Below, one piece after another: positions 15,896-21,117 of a stretch of 21,117 nt of DNA (the first letter of the stretch is position 1; every line of letters begins with the position of its first letter). Source of the DNA: Bacteroidota bacterium (GTDB lineage: Bacteria; Bacteroidota; Bacteroidia; Chitinophagales; Chitinophagaceae); the NCBI GenBank assembly GCA_023433345.1, contig JAEZDA010000064.1, forward strand, positions 1-21,117, read 5' to 3'. The notes beneath the pieces are model-generated. The model did not search any database, was not told the origin of the DNA, and was given only the letters and a program-made list of their open reading frames with translations. The translations under genes were made by a program, and so were the position numbers.

Positions 15896-16596
15896 GCAAA
15901 AAATTCTCCATACTGCTGGTAGAAGATGAAGAAAATCTCCAGGAAGCGCTTAAGCTTAATCTTGAACTGGAAGGATATGATATAACTTGTTGCGGTGACG
16001 GTGCAAGTGCATTGGAACTTGTTCACAAGGAACATTTTGATCTGATAATAATGGACATCATGCTGCCTGAGGTTGATGGCATTACTGTTACGGAATCAAT
16101 AAGACTTCAAAACAATGAAATTCCCATTTTGATCTTAAGCGCACGAAGTGCCAGCAGTGATCGCGTTCTTGGGCTGAAGAAAGGAGCTGACGATTACCTT
16201 ACAAAGCCTTTCAACCTCGAAGAATTATTATTGAGGGTGAAGAAATTGCTGAGAAAGGGCGAGCAACTTCTGGTGAAGCATGCGCTTCCCGACATATACA
16301 AATTTGGCAGCAATGAAGTTGATTTCAAAGCTCAGCAATGCAAAGGCAAAGGCGGGAAAGTTTTTCCGTTGACGAAGAAAGAAGCAATGCTCTTAAAACT
16401 CCTTATAGAAAATAAGAATGAAGTAGTAACCAGGGAGAAGATCCTGCAAACCGTTTGGGGTTACAATGTTTATCCTACAACCCGCACTATAGACAACTTC
16501 ATTCTCACATTCAGGAAATACTTTGAAGAAGATAGCCGCAACCCTGTTTATTTTCATTCAGTACGAAGCATGGGATACCGCTTTACGCATCCCTGA
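15892..16596 (+). CDS. OmpR/PhoB-type response regulator
   Basis: DNA-binding output of the two-component pair with the preceding kinase. The receiver domain (about 5-118) has the acidic pocket 'VEDEE', phospho-acceptor Asp55 in 'LIIMDIMLPEVDG', the Ser/Thr position in 'ILSARS' and Lys105 in 'DYLTKPF'. The winged-helix domain (about 137-234) shows 'FPLTKKEAMLLKLLIENKNEVVTREKIL' and 'TRTIDNFILTFRKYFEE', ending 'SVRSMGYRF', as in PhoB. The length of 234 is typical. It starts at the ATG within the kinase's stop (ATGA). Its last 14 bases overlap the end of the convergent batD gene. Confidence 0.96.
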   Translation: MSKKFSILLVEDEENLQEALKLNLELEGYDITCCGDGASALELVHKEHFDLIIMDIMLPEVDGITVTESIRLQNNEIPILILSARSASSDRVLGLKKGADDYLTKPFNLEELLLRVKKLLRKGEQLLVKHALPDIYKFGSNEVDFKAQQCKGKGGKVFPLTKKEAMLLKLLIENKNEVVTREKILQTVWGYNVYPTTRTIDNFILTFRKYFEEDSRNPVYFHSVRSMGYRFTHP

Positions 16597-18370
16597 CATA
16601 GTTCGTAAGTTCTGCAACTAAATTTTCAGCTCTCTTGAAGTGTTGCTGCATCACCCCGGTTCCATCTCCAGGCACATATAATTGCCATTCTATCTCCCGA
16701 ATTAAATCCAGGCATTCATTTACCAGGTGATCCGGCACGGCAGCTTCAACCATACAGTGCTTCAATTTGACGGAAGTAATTTCATTCGCTTCTACACAAA
16801 ACTTTTCAGACAACCATCTCTTAAGTTCCGTGCTCAAAACCGGATAAAACGTTTTGCTGTCACATTTTTCTAAAGCTGCAGATGAATCTTGCAGCGGAAG
16901 TTTTTTTGGAATGAGTTGAGGCTCTTCCCGAATATCTTTTGTAACTACTAACATTTTTTCTGTTGTTTCCTTACGCAGGCTCCGGAAAATAATAAAGAGG
17001 AGCAGAATCGCGCCTGCTGCAGCAGGTACCAACAACCATAGATATTTATTGGCAGCATTCTTCTTCTGCACCACAGGAACATTCGCAGTACTTGCAGCCG
17101 CAGGACTTGCAAAAAATTTCAAAGCATTAGACTCACTTTTTTCATAGCGGGCTTTCTCCGGGTTGAAGTAGTTGAATGAAACCGGCGGAATTTCGTATTC
17201 GCCCGGCCTTACAACCGAGAAAATATATTCAAATGTCTTCCGGCCCAAAGAAGAACTCGATCCCTTGATCATTGTGTCATGCATGGTTGGGTCGAAAGCA
17301 TCTACACCGGCAGGCCATTGAACAACTGGCGCATTAACAAGCTGAAGATTTCCCTTTCCGGAAATTTCCACTAACAGCCGCCCTTCCTCATTAGCCTTAA
17401 AATGGTCTTGCAGAATACTGCATGTGATATGGTATTCACCTACAGCTCCGGAAAAATCTGCCGGCTTGTCCTTCGCAGGAAGTGGCTTTACGGAAATGTC
17501 GTAAGGCTCTGTCGACAAAGTTACCCGCTTTGAGATCGTTGTGCCGTACCCGCGATTTAACATGCTGAAAATATCATAGGGATCAGCTGCTTCAATTGGC
17601 TCAAGGAACTGCACATTGTTTTCAAGTTCGAGCGGTTCAATGGTAAATGTTCCGGGCTGAAGAGGATACAGCAAAACCTTCCTGATGATGTATACATTGT
17701 ATTCCTTGCCTTTGATCATTTCCGTTCCGGATTCAGTTACATCTGTGGAAGATTGAAGATCATTAACCGAAAACCCGTTAAAGGACGGATTCTGTGTAAG
17801 CCGGCTGTTGCTCCTTAGCCGGGAGTATAATTTAAACTTTGCAAGCACCGGTTCTCCAACGTAAACATTTCTTTTGTCTGTTTCCAACCTCATGAACATG
17901 TTCTCTGCAATCTTTTCATCAAGATCCTCACCCGGGCTTAAGAAATCTGCATCTGAATCATTCGACCTTTTATCAGACCTGACAGTTGCAACATCCTGTA
18001 CATGCACTTCTATATCGTTGCTCTTGTATTCTTTGCCGGCAACCATGGCACTCGCGCCGGGCAATAAGATCCTACCGGCCTTCACGGGTTTCAGAATAAA
18101 TATAAAAGAATAACTGCGCCTGATTTTTCCATTGATGTTTACTTCGCTTGATTCACTGTCGGGCCCTGATATTAATTGGAAATCTTTGAAGTCGGGAGGA
18201 TAAATATGATCTATGTTCAGGCTTCCGGAAACTGTATAACGAAGGGTCAGGAAATCATCTCTTCCTATTTTTTCCGGTGAAACAGTGGCGGTGAAATTAA
18301 TCTGCGAGTTTACCTGCGAAGACTTGCAAACCAAAATGACAACCAGCAATATGAAAGTGACAATGCGCAT
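16583..18370 (-). CDS. batD: BatD-like protein (oxygen tolerance family)
   Basis: A 595-residue envelope protein. The N-terminus (1-24) is a signal peptide ending 'NSQ'. The periplasmic part has repeated Ig-like beta domains: 'FTATVSPEKIGRDDFLTLRYTVSGS' opens it, with 'PVKAGRILLPGASAMVAGKEYKS' and 'VYVGEPVLAKFKLYSR' typical of BatD; a single membrane helix lies at about 442-464, followed by a cytoplasmic tail of about 130 residues with a helical region near the end. BatD proteins normally belong to the MoxR-BatABCDE operon of Bacteroidota; none of those genes is here. The frame is open four codons further to a TTG at 18382, but the ATG at 18370 gives the better signal peptide. It lies after the dehydrogenase gene with a 75-base gap and its own -7 box. 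Confidence 0.85.
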   Translation of the reverse strand: MRIVTFILLVVILVCKSSQVNSQINFTATVSPEKIGRDDFLTLRYTVSGSLNIDHIYPPDFKDFQLISGPDSESSEVNINGKIRRSYSFIFILKPVKAGRILLPGASAMVAGKEYKSNDIEVHVQDVATVRSDKRSNDSDADFLSPGEDLDEKIAENMFMRLETDKRNVYVGEPVLAKFKLYSRLRSNSRLTQNPSFNGFSVNDLQSSTDVTESGTEMIKGKEYNVYIIRKVLLYPLQPGTFTIEPLELENNVQFLEPIEAADPYDIFSMLNRGYGTTISKRVTLSTEPYDISVKPLPAKDKPADFSGAVGEYHITCSILQDHFKANEEGRLLVEISGKGNLQLVNAPVVQWPAGVDAFDPTMHDTMIKGSSSSLGRKTFEYIFSVVRPGEYEIPPVSFNYFNPEKARYEKSESNALKFFASPAAASTANVPVVQKKNAANKYLWLLVPAAAGAILLLFIIFRSLRKETTEKMLVVTKDIREEPQLIPKKLPLQDSSAALEKCDSKTFYPVLSTELKRWLSEKFCVEANEITSVKLKHCMVEAAVPDHLVNECLDLIREIEWQLYVPGDGTGVMQQHFKRAENLVAELTNYVRDA

Positions 18371-18379
18371 ATTGATGAG

Positions 18380-18387
18380 CAAAATTA
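18380..18387 (-). promoter_or_regulatory. Promoter -7 box for batD
   Basis: TAATTTTG reads on the minus strand from 18387 to 18380 and fits TAnnTTTG exactly. Nine bases separate it from the ATG at 18370, so the leader would be very short. It means batD can be transcribed independently of the dehydrogenase gene upstream. Confidence 0.45.
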
Positions 18388-18445
18388 TCTGCTTACGAAA
18401 GTAACCGGCTTCTTTATTAGTTAAATGGTTTAAAGAATGTGTTAA

Positions 18446-19144
18446 TTATAGATCGCCTGCAAGAGGCCTGATCAGAATTTCTTCTACACACGCGCCCGCG
18501 CTAAGTTTCGAGGCAGCCAACACCATTGTTGCAATGTCTTCGGGTTCCATAATCCTGTTTTGAGAATTATCAAATCCGGCCCATGAATCTGTTAGCACTG
18601 CTCCGGGATAAACGCCTGTAACCTTTATTTTATCAGGCATAACTTCTCGACGGAGGTTCAAAGTGAAACCATGCAAAGCAAATTTACTTATGCTGTAAGC
18701 ACCGCCGCCAGGGTAAGCTTTGAGAGAGGCGATTGAGCAAATATTAAATATATGGCCGGAATCATTTTTTTTCATGGATGGAAGCAGGCTCCTGGTAAGA
18801 TGATATGCACTGTAAAGATTGACCTCCATCAATTTTTCCAATGTTCCATCGGTTTCTGTTAAGCAGTCACCCGGGAGATAGGTGCCCGCATTGTTCACCA
18901 AAACGCCAGGACTTCCTTTTGCAAGTATCCATTCAGCGAAACGCTTATTTTCATTTTTGTCAGACAGATCTGCGACCAGGTATTCAAATGATCCGCTTCC
19001 GCCCATCGCCTTGAAGAGTTTGGCAGCTTCATCTAATTGCTTTTGATTGCGTGAACAGGTGAGTACGCTGTACCCCTCGAGAAAAAATTGCCTGGCAATG
19101 GCAAACCCAATTCCCCTGCTTCCCCCGGTAATTACTGCTATCAT
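18446..19144 (-). CDS. Short-chain dehydrogenase/reductase (SDR)
   Basis: A 232-residue classical SDR: cofactor site 'VITGGSRGIGFAIA' at 4-17 (TGxxxGIG), 'NNAG' at 84-87, catalytic Ser137 in 'ICSIAS', Tyr150 and Lys154 in 'YSISK'. 'YPGAVLTDSW' after the active site is typical of the family. The Arg in the 'GGSRG' loop and the early 'CSRNQ' at 30-34 suggest NADPH, but the substrate is unknown. The start at 19144 is chosen over the ATG at 19195 because the SDR fold begins right there ('MIAVITGG') and the extra 17 residues would run into the promoter of the divergent HAD gene. No -7 box with full consensus was found for it; TAATTTTA about 40 bases upstream is one base off. Confidence 0.92.
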   Translation of the reverse strand: MIAVITGGSRGIGFAIARQFFLEGYSVLTCSRNQKQLDEAAKLFKAMGGSGSFEYLVADLSDKNENKRFAEWILAKGSPGVLVNNAGTYLPGDCLTETDGTLEKLMEVNLYSAYHLTRSLLPSMKKNDSGHIFNICSIASLKAYPGGGAYSISKFALHGFTLNLRREVMPDKIKVTGVYPGAVLTDSWAGFDNSQNRIMEPEDIATMVLAASKLSAGACVEEILIRPLAGDL

Positions 19145-19166
19145 GTGTTGTAAGTTAAATGATCGG

Positions 19167-19174
19167 TAACTTTG
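19167..19174 (+). promoter_or_regulatory. Promoter -7 box for the HAD gene
   Basis: TAACTTTG, exact TAnnTTTG match, 29 bases before the ATG at 19204. A TTG at 19148-19150 lies 16 bases upstream, slightly closer than the usual -33 spacing. This would be a divergent promoter facing the dehydrogenase gene. Confidence 0.5.
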
Positions 19175-19203
19175 CGAATTAAAATTACGACCCATTTAGA
19201 AAG

Positions 19204-19902
19204 ATGCGCATTTACAAACACCTCTTCTTTGACCTTGATCATACTTTGTGGGATTTCAATCGAAATGCTGAATCTGCATTAACTGAGTTATTCATTGAGT
19301 TTGACCTTCAGAAAAGCTTAAACGTTCACTTTACCGATTTTTACAATCGTTATATCCACCACAACGAGGTGCTATGGGCCAGGTATCAGAATGGTTTTAT
19401 CTCGGCCGAAGAATTGAAGTGGAAAAGAATGTGGCGAACAATGCTTGATTTCAAGATCGCTAACGAACCTTTGGCGAAAAAGCTAAGCGATAGTTTCCTT
19501 CAACTTCTGCCGACAAGAAAAGAAGTTTTCCCCCATACTTTTGAACTCTTGAAATATCTGAGTGAAAAAAATTATGAAATTCACCTGATTACAAACGGTT
19601 TTGAAAGAACACAATGGAGTAAGCTTCGCAGCAGCGGGTTAGATCCATATTTCACACATGTTATCACTTCTGAAAAGAGCAACAGTTTGAAGCCTAAGAA
19701 AGAGATCTTTGAATATGCGCTCACGCTGGCCAAAGCAAATGTAACCGAATGCATAATGATCGGCGATAACCTGGAGGCAGATATAATGGGCGCAAAAAAT
19801 GCAAGAATGGATTGCGTATTTGTAAACCACGTAAATGCCGGAAAGTCTGATCTGCCGACGTACACTGTAACCCATCTCCGGGAGTTGGAAGATATCCTGT
19901 AA
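19204..19902 (+). CDS. HAD-superfamily hydrolase, YjjG-type nucleotidase
   Basis: A 232-residue haloacid-dehalogenase-type phosphatase with a complete active site: nucleophile Asp10 and acid/base Asp12 in 'LFFDLDHTLWDF', Thr in 'HLITNGFERTQ' (motif II), Lys in 'SNSLKPKKEIFEYAL' (motif III) and the acidic 'IGDNLEADIMGAKNA' (motif IV). An alpha-helical cap at about 18-90 makes it subfamily I. The YjjG group dephosphorylates nucleoside monophosphates, notably non-canonical pyrimidine nucleotides; that assignment rests on overall resemblance. The stop codon overlaps the T-run of the terminator of the convergent small gene. It is divergent from the dehydrogenase gene. Confidence 0.9.
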   Translation: MRIYKHLFFDLDHTLWDFNRNAESALTELFIEFDLQKSLNVHFTDFYNRYIHHNEVLWARYQNGFISAEELKWKRMWRTMLDFKIANEPLAKKLSDSFLQLLPTRKEVFPHTFELLKYLSEKNYEIHLITNGFERTQWSKLRSSGLDPYFTHVITSEKSNSLKPKKEIFEYALTLAKANVTECIMIGDNLEADIMGAKNARMDCVFVNHVNAGKSDLPTYTVTHLRELEDIL

Positions 19903-19929
19903 AAAAAATTCCTCCCGGTTGGAAGGAAT
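19901..19929 (-). terminator. Rho-independent terminator of the small secreted-protein gene
   Basis: On the minus strand the hairpin at 19929-19908 (six pairs ATTCCT/AGGAAT, one mismatch, two more pairs, four-base loop) is followed by seven T at 19907-19901. It ends the transcript of the gene at 19952-20140 and overlaps the stop codon of the convergent HAD gene. On the plus strand no T-run follows, so it acts mainly in one direction. Confidence 0.7.
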
Positions 19930-19951
19930 AAGATCTTTAAGAAAGGCAGAA

Positions 19952-20140
19952 TTACAGTGAAGCAGTTTTCGACTGCTTCTTTTCCTTATCCTTATGGCAG
20001 GATTGCTTTTCTTTCTTCTCCTTACTGCAGCATGTTTTTCCTTTGGCGCATTTCTTCTTGTTCTTTCCTTCACCATTTCCGGCAAAGGAGGCACCTGTAA
20101 ACAGCATTGCAGCAGTTGCTAAAAAGAATAATTTTTTCAT
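19952..20140 (-). CDS. Small secreted Lys/Cys-rich protein, 62 residues
   Basis: I do not recognise a family. Residues 1-20 are a clean signal peptide (MKK start, hydrophobic core, ending 'GASFA'). The mature 42 residues contain 15 Lys, 4 Cys (two adjacent) and one His, with almost no hydrophobic residue, so it is highly charged, probably unfolded or folded only on metal binding or disulphide formation. The Cys spacing (C-x5-C-C-x9-C) does not match a known motif that I can name. A dedicated terminator and a gap of 68 bases to psd upstream support a real gene. The best promoter guess is TAGTTTTA (minus, 20175-20168), one base off the -7 box. Metal handling or cation-mediated envelope binding are guesses. 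Confidence 0.75.
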   Translation of the reverse strand: MKKLFFLATAAMLFTGASFAGNGEGKNKKKCAKGKTCCSKEKKEKQSCHKDKEKKQSKTASL

Positions 20141-20208
20141 GTTTCCGGGTTTAATTGATATAGTAGATAAAACTATTGAATCGTTGCTAAACTTTCACCG
20201 TGTTTTTG

Positions 20209-20874
20209 TTAAAACTCGTTCAGGGTGGCAATAACTGTCACTCCTCCTCTAACTACCTGGTTCAATTCTACATTCACAGTCGTTCCCTGGGGAAGCAGGA
20301 GGTCTACACGGCTGCCGAATTTAATAAAGCCCATTTCCTTTCCCTGCTCCACCTGCTGACCTTCCTGCAGATAGTTTACAATTCTTTTGGCCAGTGCACC
20401 CGCAATTTGTTTAACAAGGATCTCCACCTTACCCTTTCTTATCACAACCGAATGTCTTTCATTTTCAGTTGAAGATTTAGGATGCCAGGCAACAAGATAT
20501 TTTCCTTTATGATACCGGTTATAAACAACTTCGCCGCTAACCGGGTTCCGATTCACGTGCACATTGGCAGGGCTCATGAAAATTGAAATCTGCAATCGTT
20601 TAGTTTTAAAATATTCTTCATCAACATGTTCCTCGATCACAACAACCTTACCATCTGCAGGAGCGATCACCTGCCTTTCGTTCAGCGTCATGGTACGATG
20701 GGGAACCCTGAAAAAAGAAATGATAAAAAGCAGCAGAACGAGACTCACAATAAAAAACAGAATGCACAACCACATCATAGATGCGCTAAAAAACCAAAAC
20801 AGCGAAACGTTCAGCGCGAAAAATATCAACGTGGCAATGGCAATAGATTTATATCCTTCGCGATGAATGATCAT
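20209..20874 (-). CDS. psd: Phosphatidylserine decarboxylase proenzyme (short type)
   Basis: Converts phosphatidylserine to phosphatidylethanolamine at the inner membrane, using a pyruvoyl group made by self-cleavage. The 221-residue protein has two N-terminal membrane helices (about 9-29 and 33-54), 'VIAPADGKVV' at 69-78 with the conserved Asp, 'FMSPANVHVNRNPVSG' at 99-114 with His106, and 'KFGSRVDLLLP' at 185-195, in which cleavage at Gly187-Ser188 creates the small pyruvoyl subunit. The short form without the long N-terminal extension is normal in Bacteroidota. cdsA lies 29 bases upstream, which supplies CDP-diacylglycerol to the same pathway. The serine-transferring PssA is not in the window. 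Confidence 0.95.
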   Translation of the reverse strand: MIIHREGYKSIAIATLIFFALNVSLFWFFSASMMWLCILFFIVSLVLLLFIISFFRVPHRTMTLNERQVIAPADGKVVVIEEHVDEEYFKTKRLQISIFMSPANVHVNRNPVSGEVVYNRYHKGKYLVAWHPKSSTENERHSVVIRKGKVEILVKQIAGALAKRIVNYLQEGQQVEQGKEMGFIKFGSRVDLLLPQGTTVNVELNQVVRGGVTVIATLNEF

Positions 20875-20890
20875 GCAGCAATTTTAACCG

Positions 20891-20898
20891 CAAATGTA
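20891..20898 (-). promoter_or_regulatory. Promoter -7 box for psd
   Basis: TACATTTG on the minus strand (20898 to 20891) is an exact TAnnTTTG match, placed in the 29-base gap between cdsA and psd, 16 bases before the psd ATG. It suggests psd can be transcribed apart from cdsA. Confidence 0.45.
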
Positions 20899-20903
20899 AG
20901 TGA

Positions 20904-21117
20904 TTAAGCGTTTATAAAAAACCGTGCGTAAAGCCATACAACAGGCGCAGCGAGCATCAGCGAATCGAAACGATCCAGAAATCCTCCGTGACCCGGCATT
21001 AAATTTCCTGAATCTTTCACTCCCGCCATCCTTTTTAATTTGCTTTCCAACAAATCGCCAATTGTTCCAAAAACAGCCGCAAGGGTGGCAATTACCGCAA
21101 CATCTGCGGTAGTAAGA
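20904..21117 (-). CDS. cdsA: Phosphatidate cytidylyltransferase, C-terminal part
   Basis: The 5' part of the gene lies beyond the right edge; the visible 70 codons read to a TAA at 20906-20904. They contain the CDP-diacylglycerol synthase signature: 'AVFGTIGDLLESKLKRMAGVKDSG' and then 'MPGHGGFLDRFDSLMLAAPV', with the two Asp and the Lys-Arg that coordinate the metal and substrate. The enzyme makes CDP-diacylglycerol from phosphatidate and CTP in the inner membrane, the precursor of all phospholipids including that acted on by Psd. The C-terminal helix 'LMLAAPVVWLYARFFINA' is complete. Same strand and order as psd, so an operon is likely. Confidence 0.95.
   Translation of the reverse strand, partial: LTTADVAVIATLAAVFGTIGDLLESKLKRMAGVKDSGNLMPGHGGFLDRFDSLMLAAPVVWLYARFFINA

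Noticed and set aside
19639..20094. Minus-strand frame of 151 codons across the end of the HAD gene
   Set aside because: It overlaps both the HAD gene and the small secreted-protein gene in other frames, and would read through a clear terminator; the composition is Arg-rich noise.

Overview
The window looks like ordinary housekeeping chromosome from a member of the Bacteroidota, most likely the Chitinophagaceae or a close relative; the family is an inference from protein style, not from a search. The signs are a GldC gliding protein, a DUF4290 gene directly before murA, a BatD protein, lipoprotein and secreted proteins with '-AQ' type signal-peptide ends, almost no Shine-Dalgarno sequences, and several copies of the Bacteroidota -7 promoter box TAnnTTTG just before start codons. 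Coding density is very high: there is no gene-free stretch above about 110 bases, and no tRNA, rRNA, CRISPR array, insertion sequence, phage gene or integration site was seen.

Layout. Positions 1-2475 are on the minus strand: a DUF418 membrane protein cut by the window edge, then serS. A divergent promoter region (about 2476-2544) separates serS from a long plus-strand run (2545-16596): an unknown 116-residue protein and a secreted cyclophilin; gcvH and a VanZ-like protein; DUF4290 with its own terminator; murA and gmk; a CNNM/CorC-type membrane protein and a glycosyltransferase; gldC, yqeY-like and cvpA-like; an alpha/beta hydrolase; and a tight five-gene cluster of CBS protein, single-POTRA outer-membrane protein, nadK, sensor kinase and response regulator. 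The response regulator overlaps by 14 bases the end of a convergent minus-strand gene for BatD, which is preceded by a short-chain dehydrogenase. A divergent plus-strand HAD nucleotidase follows, then a convergent minus-strand run: a tiny secreted Lys/Cys-rich protein with a clear terminator, psd, and the 3' end of cdsA, which runs off the right edge.

Function. The themes are envelope building (MurA, Psd, CdsA, outer-membrane POTRA protein, glycosyltransferase, cyclophilin), nucleotide and cofactor supply (Gmk, NadK, HAD nucleotidase), glycine cleavage (GcvH), translation (SerS) and one two-component system. No new multi-gene defence or mobile system is visible. The points most worth a second look are the Asp-for-Cys active site of MurA (predicted fosfomycin insensitivity), the small secreted Lys/Cys-rich protein, the orphan batD, the altered glycosyltransferase motif, the set of promoter boxes (one of them so close to an ATG that a leaderless mRNA is likely), and a near-perfect 22-base palindrome between gmk and the CNNM gene.
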